From assembly GCA_913020045.1 (NCBI GenBank), contig CAJWBE010000010.1, forward strand, positions 1-64,000: a stretch of DNA of 64,000 nt, given 5' to 3'. Below are positions 29,801-38,197 of this stretch, in pieces. The stretch's first letter is position 1; the number at the start of each line of letters is the position of its first letter. Below the pieces are notes generated by a model. The model had not been told where the DNA came from. It was given only the letters and a program-made list of their open reading frames with translations, and did not search any database. The translations under genes were made by a program, and so were the position numbers. The DNA is from an uncultured Oleiphilus sp. (GTDB lineage Bacteria > Pseudomonadota > Gammaproteobacteria > Pseudomonadales > Oleiphilaceae).

Positions 29801-30477
29801 TTGAGGGCACCTCACTTAACGCGGGTAATAAGGCGGAAATCGACGCGGGTGGCAATGTTGACTTTAACGCCGCAAAAAGCACAGAAAGCTCGACCGAGGC
29901 GACACTTGGTTTAGAGGCCTCGTTTAGCAGTACTGACAAAAATGAAGGAATTGAAGGCAGTGCAGAGGGTGGCTATACCGAAGATAGCGATGACACAGCA
30001 GTGGTTGGTAAAATTGCAGCGGGTTCGGGCGGTATTGTTATCAAATCGGGCAATAAGGTAAGTTTGGAAGGAACAGATATTGATTCATCAGGCGTGACAA
30101 GTATTTCGGCGACGACAGTTGAACTTAGTGCGGCTGAGGTCAACGAAACTAGCTCGTCAATCGGTGGGTCTATCGAAGCGATGGATCATGAAAAAGGGCC
30201 AGGCTTATATAAAGGTGGTATAGGAGAAGGCGGCGTCGCGTTGAGCGGAGGTTACGCCGATAAAGTAACCTCTACTACCACCAATATCAATTCAGCGGGA
30301 GGCGTTGAGATTAACGCGGCTAAAATCGTCAACCAAGAGGCCACGCTAAATTCAAATGAAGGTAGCGTTAACTTGTCGGGGAACGTAGTTAAGACCGAAA
30401 CGAATAAACGCGACGTTTCCATCAGTGAGAGTGTTGGCTATAAAACCAATGCAGACACTAATACCGATGCGCCATAA
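23827..30477 (+). CDS. filamentous haemagglutinin-type TpsA exoprotein (2216 aa)
   Basis: ESPR-type N-terminus '[21 protein letters not shown]', TPS domain '[27 protein letters not shown]', long beta-helix repeat region. Confidence 0.96.
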   Translation: [2216 protein letters not shown]

Positions 30478-30680
30478 CGTAAGGTAGCGGTTGGTATCGA
30501 AGAGAAAAAGAGGGGGCTTTGACTCATGCTTAGGGTTTGGTGTTATCTTTCCTCACGAATAGAAGCCTTTTTTAGCGCTTAAAAGCGCTCATTGTATTGC
30601 TTTGTACTAGGGCGCTGGTTGATCTGATAAAGAAAGGCCGACGTGTTTTAGTGTTCACAAATTTTGAGAATATAGACTTT

Positions 30681-31127
30681 ATGGGCAATGAATTTTGTTA
30701 TTTTCTTCGTGTTCGATATTTCGAATGTGATGCACAAAAAGTGGTGTTTAACGGGCGTTATTCGGACTATGTCGATTTGGCGGCAGGTGAGTATATGAGA
30801 GCCGTGTGGGGGGACTACAGTGAGATGTTGTCGCAGGGAATGGATAACCAAGTGGTCAGCTACACAATTAACTGGAAAGGCCCTGCGCATTTTGATGACG
30901 TGCTCGCTGTTACTGTGGTGCCAAGCCGAATTGGTAATTCGTCGTTTACCTTTAAAGTAGATTTTTATCGTTATGGGTCGGATGATCTAATCGCCTCATC
31001 TGAAATTGTCTATGTGATGGTCAGTGCGAACGAGCATAAAAAAATGGCGATTCCACAAGCAATGAGGGAAAAGCTTGAGTGCGGAGCAGGGGGCGTGGTG
31101 GTAAATCATGCGGGTGTAACGATTTAA
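30681..31127 (+). CDS. hotdog-fold acyl-CoA thioesterase
   Basis: 'FLRVRYFECDAQKVVFNGRYSDYVDLAAGEYM'; ORF 30597..31127, internal ATG preferred. Confidence 0.85.
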   Translation: MGNEFCYFLRVRYFECDAQKVVFNGRYSDYVDLAAGEYMRAVWGDYSEMLSQGMDNQVVSYTINWKGPAHFDDVLAVTVVPSRIGNSSFTFKVDFYRYGSDDLIASSEIVYVMVSANEHKKMAIPQAMREKLECGAGGVVVNHAGVTI

Positions 31128-31240
31128 AGAGTAGATCGGGCGAGCTTAGTTTGCTTCACAGTGGCTTGGAGCACTGCATTCGGCAGGGTTGTTCCGTAAA
31201 TCCTGAATTCGTTTAAAACAACTAGCAATAGACATGAGGT

Positions 31241-31618
31241 ATGCACTTGAAGGTATTTTTTTCTCGTATTCTTTCATTCTCTTTTATAACTGCAGTCCTA
31301 CTTCAGAGCGCTTGTGCCAGTAAAACAGCGATCGTATACCAAGCGAAAGGGGATAAACAATGTGAGCAGGGCGGTTTGAGCTTGCAACAAAGTAGCCGTA
31401 AATTAATGGACGCCGGTATTAGTGTCACGCAATCATTTTGCGGCAAAAAAACAGGGTTCAGTGTGATGACAATGTGTGGTGGACCGACTAATAATATTTT
31501 GCTGCACTTAGTCGCTGATACGGATATAGAGCAAGCAAAAGCGATAGGTTTTCAGCCGATAGAAAAGTTAGCAACGGGTGATAGCAAGGGCTACGAAACG
31601 ATTCCCTGTCATCCTTAG
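31241..31618 (+). CDS. putative lipoprotein of unknown function
   Basis: Signal sequence with 'LLQSAC' lipobox-like segment; 125 aa. Confidence 0.65.
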   Translation: MHLKVFFSRILSFSFITAVLLQSACASKTAIVYQAKGDKQCEQGGLSLQQSSRKLMDAGISVTQSFCGKKTGFSVMTMCGGPTNNILLHLVADTDIEQAKAIGFQPIEKLATGDSKGYETIPCHP

Positions 31619-31632
31619 TAGGGGTAGGAATT

Positions 31633-32334
31633 ATGGAATTAACGACTTGGTTCGTATATGTCAGTGTGATCAGCGTACTGATATTTAGCCCCGGGCCCTC
31701 TGCTTTGTTGTGCGTCTCTGAGGGCCTCAAGTTTGGTAATATCAAAGCGATTCCAACCGTGCTGGGTGGAGCGATCGCTGCAATGGTCTTGATGAGCATT
31801 TCGGCCTTGGGCTTGGGCGCGATTCTGGTCGCGTCTGACACCTTGTTTTTTATCGTCAAACTGCTGGGCGCCTGCTATTTGATTTATCTCGGTTGGACTT
31901 CTTGGACAGATGGGGCAGTTAAGGTAGGCAAAGCAGAACGTCTCAAGGCAGAAAGTAATAATCATGAAAGTACCGATCATCAAAGTGCTCTGGTCGGTGA
32001 CAGGGTCTTGGCAGGGTATTCTTTTTACCGTTTATTCCACAAAGGCTTTATGGTCGGCATTAGCAACCCGAAAGATATACTCTTCTTTATCGCATTATTC
32101 CCTAGCTTTCTGAATGCCGAGTTACCTCAGTTTGTGCAGTTTGCTGTGCTGGCAGTGACATGGTTTGTGTTCGATTGCGCCGCGATGTTTATGTACGCAG
32201 GCCTTGGTTCTAACATCAGTCCATGGTTATCGAACGCGCGTAATATGAGCTTGGTCAACCGAACCGTAGGTACGGTGTTTATTGCGCTGGGTAGTATGTT
32301 GGCGCTGTCTACGCGCTTTGATGATAAAGCATGA
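31633..32334 (+). CDS. LysE-family amino-acid exporter
   Basis: 'SPGPSALLCVSEGLKFGNIKAIPTVLGGAIAAMVL', 'FMVGISNPKDILFFIALFP'. Confidence 0.92.
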   Translation: MELTTWFVYVSVISVLIFSPGPSALLCVSEGLKFGNIKAIPTVLGGAIAAMVLMSISALGLGAILVASDTLFFIVKLLGACYLIYLGWTSWTDGAVKVGKAERLKAESNNHESTDHQSALVGDRVLAGYSFYRLFHKGFMVGISNPKDILFFIALFPSFLNAELPQFVQFAVLAVTWFVFDCAAMFMYAGLGSNISPWLSNARNMSLVNRTVGTVFIALGSMLALSTRFDDKA

Positions 32335-32470
32335 TTCTTGAGCGCGCTGACTATGATGTCACTTTTTGTTTGTTAATCCTCTCCTAGTATTTTCCATTAT
32401 TTCGTCAATCCCTTGATTCTGAATTGTCTTTTTAACTCTGTTCGCGTGTGCGAGATTTATTGGTGCGTTT

Positions 32471-32498
32471 ACCGAGTCCTGAACTCGGTCTGATTTTT
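32471..32498 (+). promoter_or_regulatory. hairpin plus U-run in the glnN leader, possible attenuator
   Basis: ACCGAGT-cctga-ACTCGGT followed by CTGATTTTT, about 90 nt before the glnN ATG. Confidence 0.4.
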
Positions 32499-32588
32499 GC
32501 TCCTATACAGAGTAGATCCGGAGTTTATGAATGCGCTGTTGACTCAGTCAGGCTGTAAGCTCTTATTTTTAAAGGCAGAGGACTTATC

Positions 32589-34760
32589 ATGAGCGGAAAT
32601 CAAGCACGACTAAATGCAATTTCACACATCACCAATAGTGACCCGAAATCGGGCACGATGACGGAGCCCCTGAGCAAAATTTGGGCATGTGACGTTTTTA
32701 ACCTTGCGGCGATGGAAGAGGCGTTATCAAAAAAATCGTTCAAAGCGATTAAAGATACGGTACAGACGGGAGCGCCTCTTGATAGTGCAACGGCGGATGC
32801 CGTGGCTGCAGCCATGAAAGATTGGGCGATGGCAAAAGGCGCCAAGTTTTTCTCGCATATCTTTTATCCAATGACGAATGTCACTGCTGAAAAACATGAT
32901 GGCTTTATCATTACCAACTCTGACGGAAATGCGATTACCGATTTTACGGGTAGCTTACTGATCAAGGGTGAGCCGGATGGTTCGTCTTTTCCAAATGGTA
33001 GTTTGCGCATGACGAATGCCGCGCGTGGATATACTGCGTGGGATCCAACGAGCCCGTCATATGTGATGCAGACAGCAAACGGCGCAACACTGATGATTCC
33101 AAGTGTGTTTATGTCTTGGACGGGTGAAGCGCTGGATAAGAAAATTCCACTTTTACGTTCTAACGCGGCGATGAACTCAGCCGCCACTAGCGTCCTTTCA
33201 TTAATGGGAGAGGAAGAGATTGCGCCTCTTAACTCTAGCTGTGGGGCAGAGCAAGAATACTTCCTAGTGGACGAAAATTTTGCCAATGCTCGGCCAGATT
33301 TATTGCTCGCCGGGAGAACGTTATTTGGCGCCGCACCCGCCAAAGGCCAGCAGTTTGATGACCATTACTTCGGCGCGATACCTGCTCGCGTTCAAGTATT
33401 TATGCAAGACTTCGAAGACAAGCTTTATCGCTTAGGTATTCCTGCGAAAACACATCACAACGAAGTAGCGCCTGGGCAGTTCGAGATAGCGCCATACTTT
33501 GAGGCCGCCAACGTAGCGGCAGATCATCAGCAGCTTCTAATGACCTTGATGAAGAGTACAGCCAAAGAGCATGGATTCTTATGCCTACTACATGAAAAGC
33601 CGTTCGCTGGTGTCAATGGTTCGGGTAAGCACGTTAACTGGTCCGTTGGTAACGCAACTCAAGGTAACTTACTTGACCCAGGCAGTACGCCTCACTCTAA
33701 CCTTAACTTTCTGTTGTTTTGTGGTGCCGTAATTCGTGGCGTTCATTTATTTGGACCCTTGTTAAGGGCGGTTATTGCATCTGCCGCCAATGATCATCGC
33801 CTTGGTGCGAACGAAGCTCCTCCAGCAATCTTATCTGTTTATTTGGGTGAGCAGTTGGAAAGCGTTTTTAAGGATATTAAAGCGGGTAAGCTGCTTGAAA
33901 AAGCACAAGGTGGATTGATGGACCTTGGCTTGTCACAGATCCTGCAATTTGAGCGCGACCCGGGCGATCGAAATCGTACCTCTCCGTTTGCGTTTACCGG
34001 TAACCGTTTTGAGTTTCGCGCCGTTGGTTCATCACAGTCAGTATCAGGCCCATTGGTGGCCATGAATACAATGCTTGCAGATTCGTTGACTTGGATTGCA
34101 GGCAAGCTGGAAACTGCTTTGGCGGACGGCAATGATAAAACCACAGCGGTTATTTTGGTATTGAAAGAATTGATGGAAGAGCATGGTAGCGTGGTGTTCG
34201 GTGGTGATGGTTATTCATCTGAGTGGCACACCGAGGCGGTAGCGCGAGGGCTTAAAAATATCCCGACGGCAGCAGACGCCCTGCCAGTATTGAAAGACCC
34301 TGCGGTGGTTGCGTTATTTGATAGCACAGGCGTTCTGACGCCAGAAGAGCTGTCGAGCCGTTTTAACGTGTATGCTGAGCAATACATTTTGTCGATTGAA
34401 GTAGAAGCCAAACTGGTGGTAGATATCGCAACGACTAAAATATACCCAGCGGCACTTAGCTATATTTCAACCTTAGTCGATACGGCAAAGAGTCTTGAGA
34501 AAATGGATTTGCCGCTTGATAAAGGAACGCTTGGAGTAGCGGTATCAAATGCTAATGCTTTGATGGAGTCTGTTGCGAAATTGACAGAGGCGATCGACAA
34601 GCATGATTTCGCTTCCGATGAGGAACATATGTCTTTCTGTGCCGCGACTATTTGCCCATTGATGCTGGAAGTGAGAGAGGCCGGCGATGCGCTTGAAGGC
34701 ATTGTTGCCGATGAGCTATGGCCACTGCCTAAGTATCAGGAAATGCTGTTTATCAAATAG
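32589..34760 (+). CDS. glnN: type III glutamine synthetase
   Basis: 723 aa; 'NSSCGAEQEYFLVDENF', 'KTHHNEVAPGQFEIAPYFEAANVAADHQQLLM', 'HEKPFAGVNGSGKHVNWSVG'. Confidence 0.95.
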   Translation: MSGNQARLNAISHITNSDPKSGTMTEPLSKIWACDVFNLAAMEEALSKKSFKAIKDTVQTGAPLDSATADAVAAAMKDWAMAKGAKFFSHIFYPMTNVTAEKHDGFIITNSDGNAITDFTGSLLIKGEPDGSSFPNGSLRMTNAARGYTAWDPTSPSYVMQTANGATLMIPSVFMSWTGEALDKKIPLLRSNAAMNSAATSVLSLMGEEEIAPLNSSCGAEQEYFLVDENFANARPDLLLAGRTLFGAAPAKGQQFDDHYFGAIPARVQVFMQDFEDKLYRLGIPAKTHHNEVAPGQFEIAPYFEAANVAADHQQLLMTLMKSTAKEHGFLCLLHEKPFAGVNGSGKHVNWSVGNATQGNLLDPGSTPHSNLNFLLFCGAVIRGVHLFGPLLRAVIASAANDHRLGANEAPPAILSVYLGEQLESVFKDIKAGKLLEKAQGGLMDLGLSQILQFERDPGDRNRTSPFAFTGNRFEFRAVGSSQSVSGPLVAMNTMLADSLTWIAGKLETALADGNDKTTAVILVLKELMEEHGSVVFGGDGYSSEWHTEAVARGLKNIPTAADALPVLKDPAVVALFDSTGVLTPEELSSRFNVYAEQYILSIEVEAKLVVDIATTKIYPAALSYISTLVDTAKSLEKMDLPLDKGTLGVAVSNANALMESVAKLTEAIDKHDFASDEEHMSFCAATICPLMLEVREAGDALEGIVADELWPLPKYQEMLFIK

Positions 34761-34811
34761 TGCGATTCAATATCAGATCAAGATAGTTAGTCTGATTTAA
34801 GAACCAAAAAA

Positions 34812-34845
34812 GGGGTACAGTTTGCTGTGCCCCTTTTTCTTTTTT
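34812..34845 (+). terminator. intrinsic terminator after glnN
   Basis: GGGGTACAG-TTTG-CTGTGCCCC followed by TTTTTCTTTTTT. Confidence 0.85.
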
Positions 34846-34951
34846 GCTTACGCTATGTCATCAGGGTTACGCTGTTTTTTTTGTGAAGTAAAACGTCGTA
34901 CGTGAGTACCGTTTAATAGATAGAAAAACCTCTCCACCTAAGGATGCTTGT

Positions 34952-35926
34952 ATGAAATTAAACCTACGCTCTCTTTGCTGCTCGGCCATCGTTTCGACAA
35001 TTGGTTTGTCAGCACACACTGCGATTGCCGCAGAGGTAAAGATTACTCCATTGGGAAGTATGGACGGTGAATTCTGTCAGCTTGATCGTGCCTTAATCTT
35101 GGAAGACCCTGACGGTACGCGTGTGCTTTATGATGCGGGTCGAACAGTCGCAGGTCCTGATGACAAACGCTTAGGCAAAATAGACGCCTTGTTGGTAAGC
35201 CATATGCACGGAGACCATGTTGGTGACAAGCATATCAGTGCGCCGGCCACAGGCGATTGTAAAACGACTGAATTTCCGGTTAATGCGCTGCCTCACACGA
35301 ATACCGTGAGTATCGCCCATGCCAAAGGCGCAAAAATAGTTACCGGTAGTGAAATGCCGAAGTTCTTTGCGGCGAAGCTGAAAGCCTTAGGCGGTGATCC
35401 CAAAAAATCTCAATTGGTGCGTTTTGGCGCGTCAACGACAGTCGGTGGCATTACCATTACAACCGTTCCGGCGGTGCACTCTAATGGTATCTCCGGAAAT
35501 ATGATTGGCGGTACCCTAGGTGAAATGCTGCAAAACTCAGGTCTGACGGCATACGCAGGGCCTCCAACGGGCTATGTTTTAACGTTCTCAAATGGTTTGG
35601 CGGTCTATCTATCCGGCGATACGGGTATCACGGCTGAACAAGAAACAGTCGTGCATGATCATTACAAAGTAAAACTCGTCGTGATGAATATTGGAGACAC
35701 CTTTACCACGGGTCCGGACGAAGCGGCATGGGTCGTTAATAACTTGATTAAGCCTGAGTCAGTCATTGCGTCTCATGCAAACCAGCCCTCTACTTCGGGC
35801 GGAAAAGTTATTGAAGGTACGCGTTTAGACCAGTTTATGAAAATGAGCGATGCCAAGGTACACGTGCCGCTGAGTGGTCGGATGATGTCGTTCAATGCTA
35901 AGGGAACATGCACTGCTGGGTGTTAG
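34952..35926 (+). CDS. secreted MBL-fold metallohydrolase
   Basis: Signal peptide and HxHxDH motif 'LLVSHMHGDHVGD', 'YLSGDTGI'. Confidence 0.9.
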   Translation: MKLNLRSLCCSAIVSTIGLSAHTAIAAEVKITPLGSMDGEFCQLDRALILEDPDGTRVLYDAGRTVAGPDDKRLGKIDALLVSHMHGDHVGDKHISAPATGDCKTTEFPVNALPHTNTVSIAHAKGAKIVTGSEMPKFFAAKLKALGGDPKKSQLVRFGASTTVGGITITTVPAVHSNGISGNMIGGTLGEMLQNSGLTAYAGPPTGYVLTFSNGLAVYLSGDTGITAEQETVVHDHYKVKLVVMNIGDTFTTGPDEAAWVVNNLIKPESVIASHANQPSTSGGKVIEGTRLDQFMKMSDAKVHVPLSGRMMSFNAKGTCTAGC

Positions 35927-36016
35927 TGCTAGCCGGTATTTAGTGAGGAAAACAAAGAGCATCTTTATTGTATTCTCGCGCGCTATTCGTATAGGCGCGC
36001 GCCATTGGTGGACTTT

Positions 36017-36460
36017 TTATAGCTCTTTCGATGCTACACATAGTTTAGTTAATACGTCGGCAATCACCCCTGGCATTTTGCTTGGGCGGCCTGACTTTAA
36101 ATCGATGCATGCGTAGTTACTTTTGGCTCTCACTAAGGTTTTCTGGTCTGTGGAACGAATGATTTGAAAGCCTCTGGACGTCAACAGTCGTCCGTCAGAC
36201 TGAGTAATCCAAGTGCCTATTTGCAGTGCATCGCCAGCATAGGACGATACTAAGTAATCTATCTCGGTGCGGGTAATCGCTAAGCCTTTTCCAAGTTCTT
36301 CTTGAATACGCCACGATAAGCCATTGGCTTCGATATGCTGCCAGCTTATGTCTTCAAACCATTTCAAGTAGACCTGGTTATTGGTATGGCCTAAACGGTC
36401 TGTATCGGCTTCGGATACGTTGATATTCATGATAAATGGGTTTGGCAGGTCCCAGTTCAT
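36017..36460 (-). CDS. hotdog-fold acyl-CoA thioesterase
   Basis: 'VSEADTDRLGHTNNQVYLKWFEDISWQHIEANGL'. Confidence 0.88.
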   Translation of the reverse strand: MNWDLPNPFIMNINVSEADTDRLGHTNNQVYLKWFEDISWQHIEANGLSWRIQEELGKGLAITRTEIDYLVSSYAGDALQIGTWITQSDGRLLTSRGFQIIRSTDQKTLVRAKSNYACIDLKSGRPSKMPGVIADVLTKLCVASKEL

Positions 36461-36765
36461 AGGCTTCTCGCGTTATATTAATGGTTCCAAACATTAATCT
36501 ATTTTTTATTTCAGACAAAGCGTTTAGCTTTTGAATAAGCAATAACTCTTGCCGTAAACAAACTCTAATCACAGGCTTTGAGCTTTACGTATCCAACTCA
36601 ACGACGCTTATTGTCGATGTTATTCATGAGTCATTTTCACAATTCTTTGTATTTTTATTCGTTTTAGTCGCAGCGCTTAAGTAAACATAATCCACTAAGG
36701 GATAAGTTTTGTGTGAACCTTAGGATTTTAGGTCACTCAAGACGTGTGTTTAAGAATGAACGACA

Positions 36766-37782
36766 GTGAGTAGTATTGTGAACATCACGAGTAGAGCTGA
36801 AGTAAGGTCACCTGCGTTAGACCCAGAACAACGCGAAATGGAAGTGCGTGCTTGGATCGCTAGAAAAGAAAGCGTTTGTCCTTATGCGCCAGGACTTGCT
36901 CACTTTGTCCACTTGCCCGAAATAGACTCACTGAAAATGGAGTATGTCTATTTTCTCGCTAAAGAGCTGAAGATCTTTTACGACGCAAAACAAAGCGGCA
37001 AGCGTGTTGGTCGTTGGATGTTAATGCCACATGCTGAGTGGCGCTCTCATGAAGAGGCGCACGAGTCTTCAGAGCAAATTTTTTGGCTTTTAAATGCCGC
37101 TTACTTTCATCTTTTTAGGGATAAAAAGTCTGTTCAAGCGGCGTTAAGGCGGGAGCTTAAAGGCTACAATCGGGGAGTCAAAGGTGAAATATTGAACCCC
37201 GTAGTCGGTAACTTGCCGAATCAAAACACCGATGTAGTCCCCGCTAAAAGCCTTTTTTATTCGGCGTTGTCGCCGCTGTATCGTAGCAAGCAGTTTTATC
37301 GATACTGTCCCCACTCAATCATGCCTTTAGTTTATGCCTCTGAATTTGAAGAGCTAAAAAATAAGCACCCTCAAGTGACTGAAGATGTGTGTTTCGAAAT
37401 GGCAAAAGGTGGTTTGTTCGAGATATTTGGCGATGAGCTCATGTTGGACATTATGGCATTCAAAGAAGAGTTACCTAAATGGGGTGCAATACTGGATAGG
37501 GTGGCAGAGCGACTGCGAGCCGCTTCGAAGGGCATTGGCATAGATGCGCCAGAGGCGAAAGGGTGCTCGGCCAGCAACCTTAGTTATTTTCGCTTGAGCG
37601 ACCAGAAATTGGTGAATGAGTTCTTTTTAAAATACAGTGTTCACCTTAGTGTTTTGAGGGATCTTGTCGACCGAACTAACGCTAGCCCAAAACAAATTAT
37701 CGCCGCTTGTTTTGCGGGTAGCGGTATCTACACGCTTCCGGACTATCTTGATACTAAGCGCTCAGGATTTGTCGCACGTTAA
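36766..37782 (+). CDS. uncharacterised protein with CPYAPG motif
   Basis: 338 aa intact ORF; 'RAWIARKESVCPYAPGLAHFVHL'; no clear family recognised. Confidence 0.75.
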   Translation: MSSIVNITSRAEVRSPALDPEQREMEVRAWIARKESVCPYAPGLAHFVHLPEIDSLKMEYVYFLAKELKIFYDAKQSGKRVGRWMLMPHAEWRSHEEAHESSEQIFWLLNAAYFHLFRDKKSVQAALRRELKGYNRGVKGEILNPVVGNLPNQNTDVVPAKSLFYSALSPLYRSKQFYRYCPHSIMPLVYASEFEELKNKHPQVTEDVCFEMAKGGLFEIFGDELMLDIMAFKEELPKWGAILDRVAERLRAASKGIGIDAPEAKGCSASNLSYFRLSDQKLVNEFFLKYSVHLSVLRDLVDRTNASPKQIIAACFAGSGIYTLPDYLDTKRSGFVAR

Positions 37783-37832
37783 GATTTAGGGGTTGAAAGG
37801 CGGTATTATTAATCCGTTTTATGGTGAATATT

Positions 37833-38135
37833 CTAGGCTGTGATTGCACTAACAAAGTGGCCATAATACAGGTCTTTAATGACCATGCCTTGAAACTCTT
37901 TTGTGCTCGGAAATGATGGCCATTTTGCGGTTGTTGACTCAGCAGCCTCGGCATTGACCCACTCAAGGTGCCAGCATATCTCTTCGGGCGTATCGGTCTT
38001 TACTAGAACATTTGAGTATTTTATCGCGTTAGCGCCTTCGTTCATCTCGGCAAAAATTTGTTTACTAAGCTCAATGGCTTTGTTGACGTTTTCTTTGGCA
38101 ACACGAAAGACTGCAAACTCAGTGCATGTGTTCAT
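37833..38135 (-). CDS. small hypothetical protein, possibly dimeric alpha/beta barrel (ABM-like)
   Basis: 100 aa; 'EFAVFRVAKENVNKAIELSKQIFAEMNE...EICWHLEWVNAEAA'. Confidence 0.6.
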   Translation of the reverse strand: MNTCTEFAVFRVAKENVNKAIELSKQIFAEMNEGANAIKYSNVLVKTDTPEEICWHLEWVNAEAAESTTAKWPSFPSTKEFQGMVIKDLYYGHFVSAITA

Positions 38136-38197
38136 TTTATTTCCTTAGTCTATTTTCCAGCAATGCATTTGCTAACTAACGTTAAGTGCACGCGAGC

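Noticed and set aside
30575-30591. AGCGCTTAAAAGCGCT palindrome after tpsA as terminator
   Set aside because: No T-run follows it on either strand in the required direction; T-run is on the wrong side.
30100-31240. CDI toxin/immunity pair at the end of tpsA
   Set aside because: No VENN-like motif or toxin domain, and the next gene is a hotdog thioesterase.
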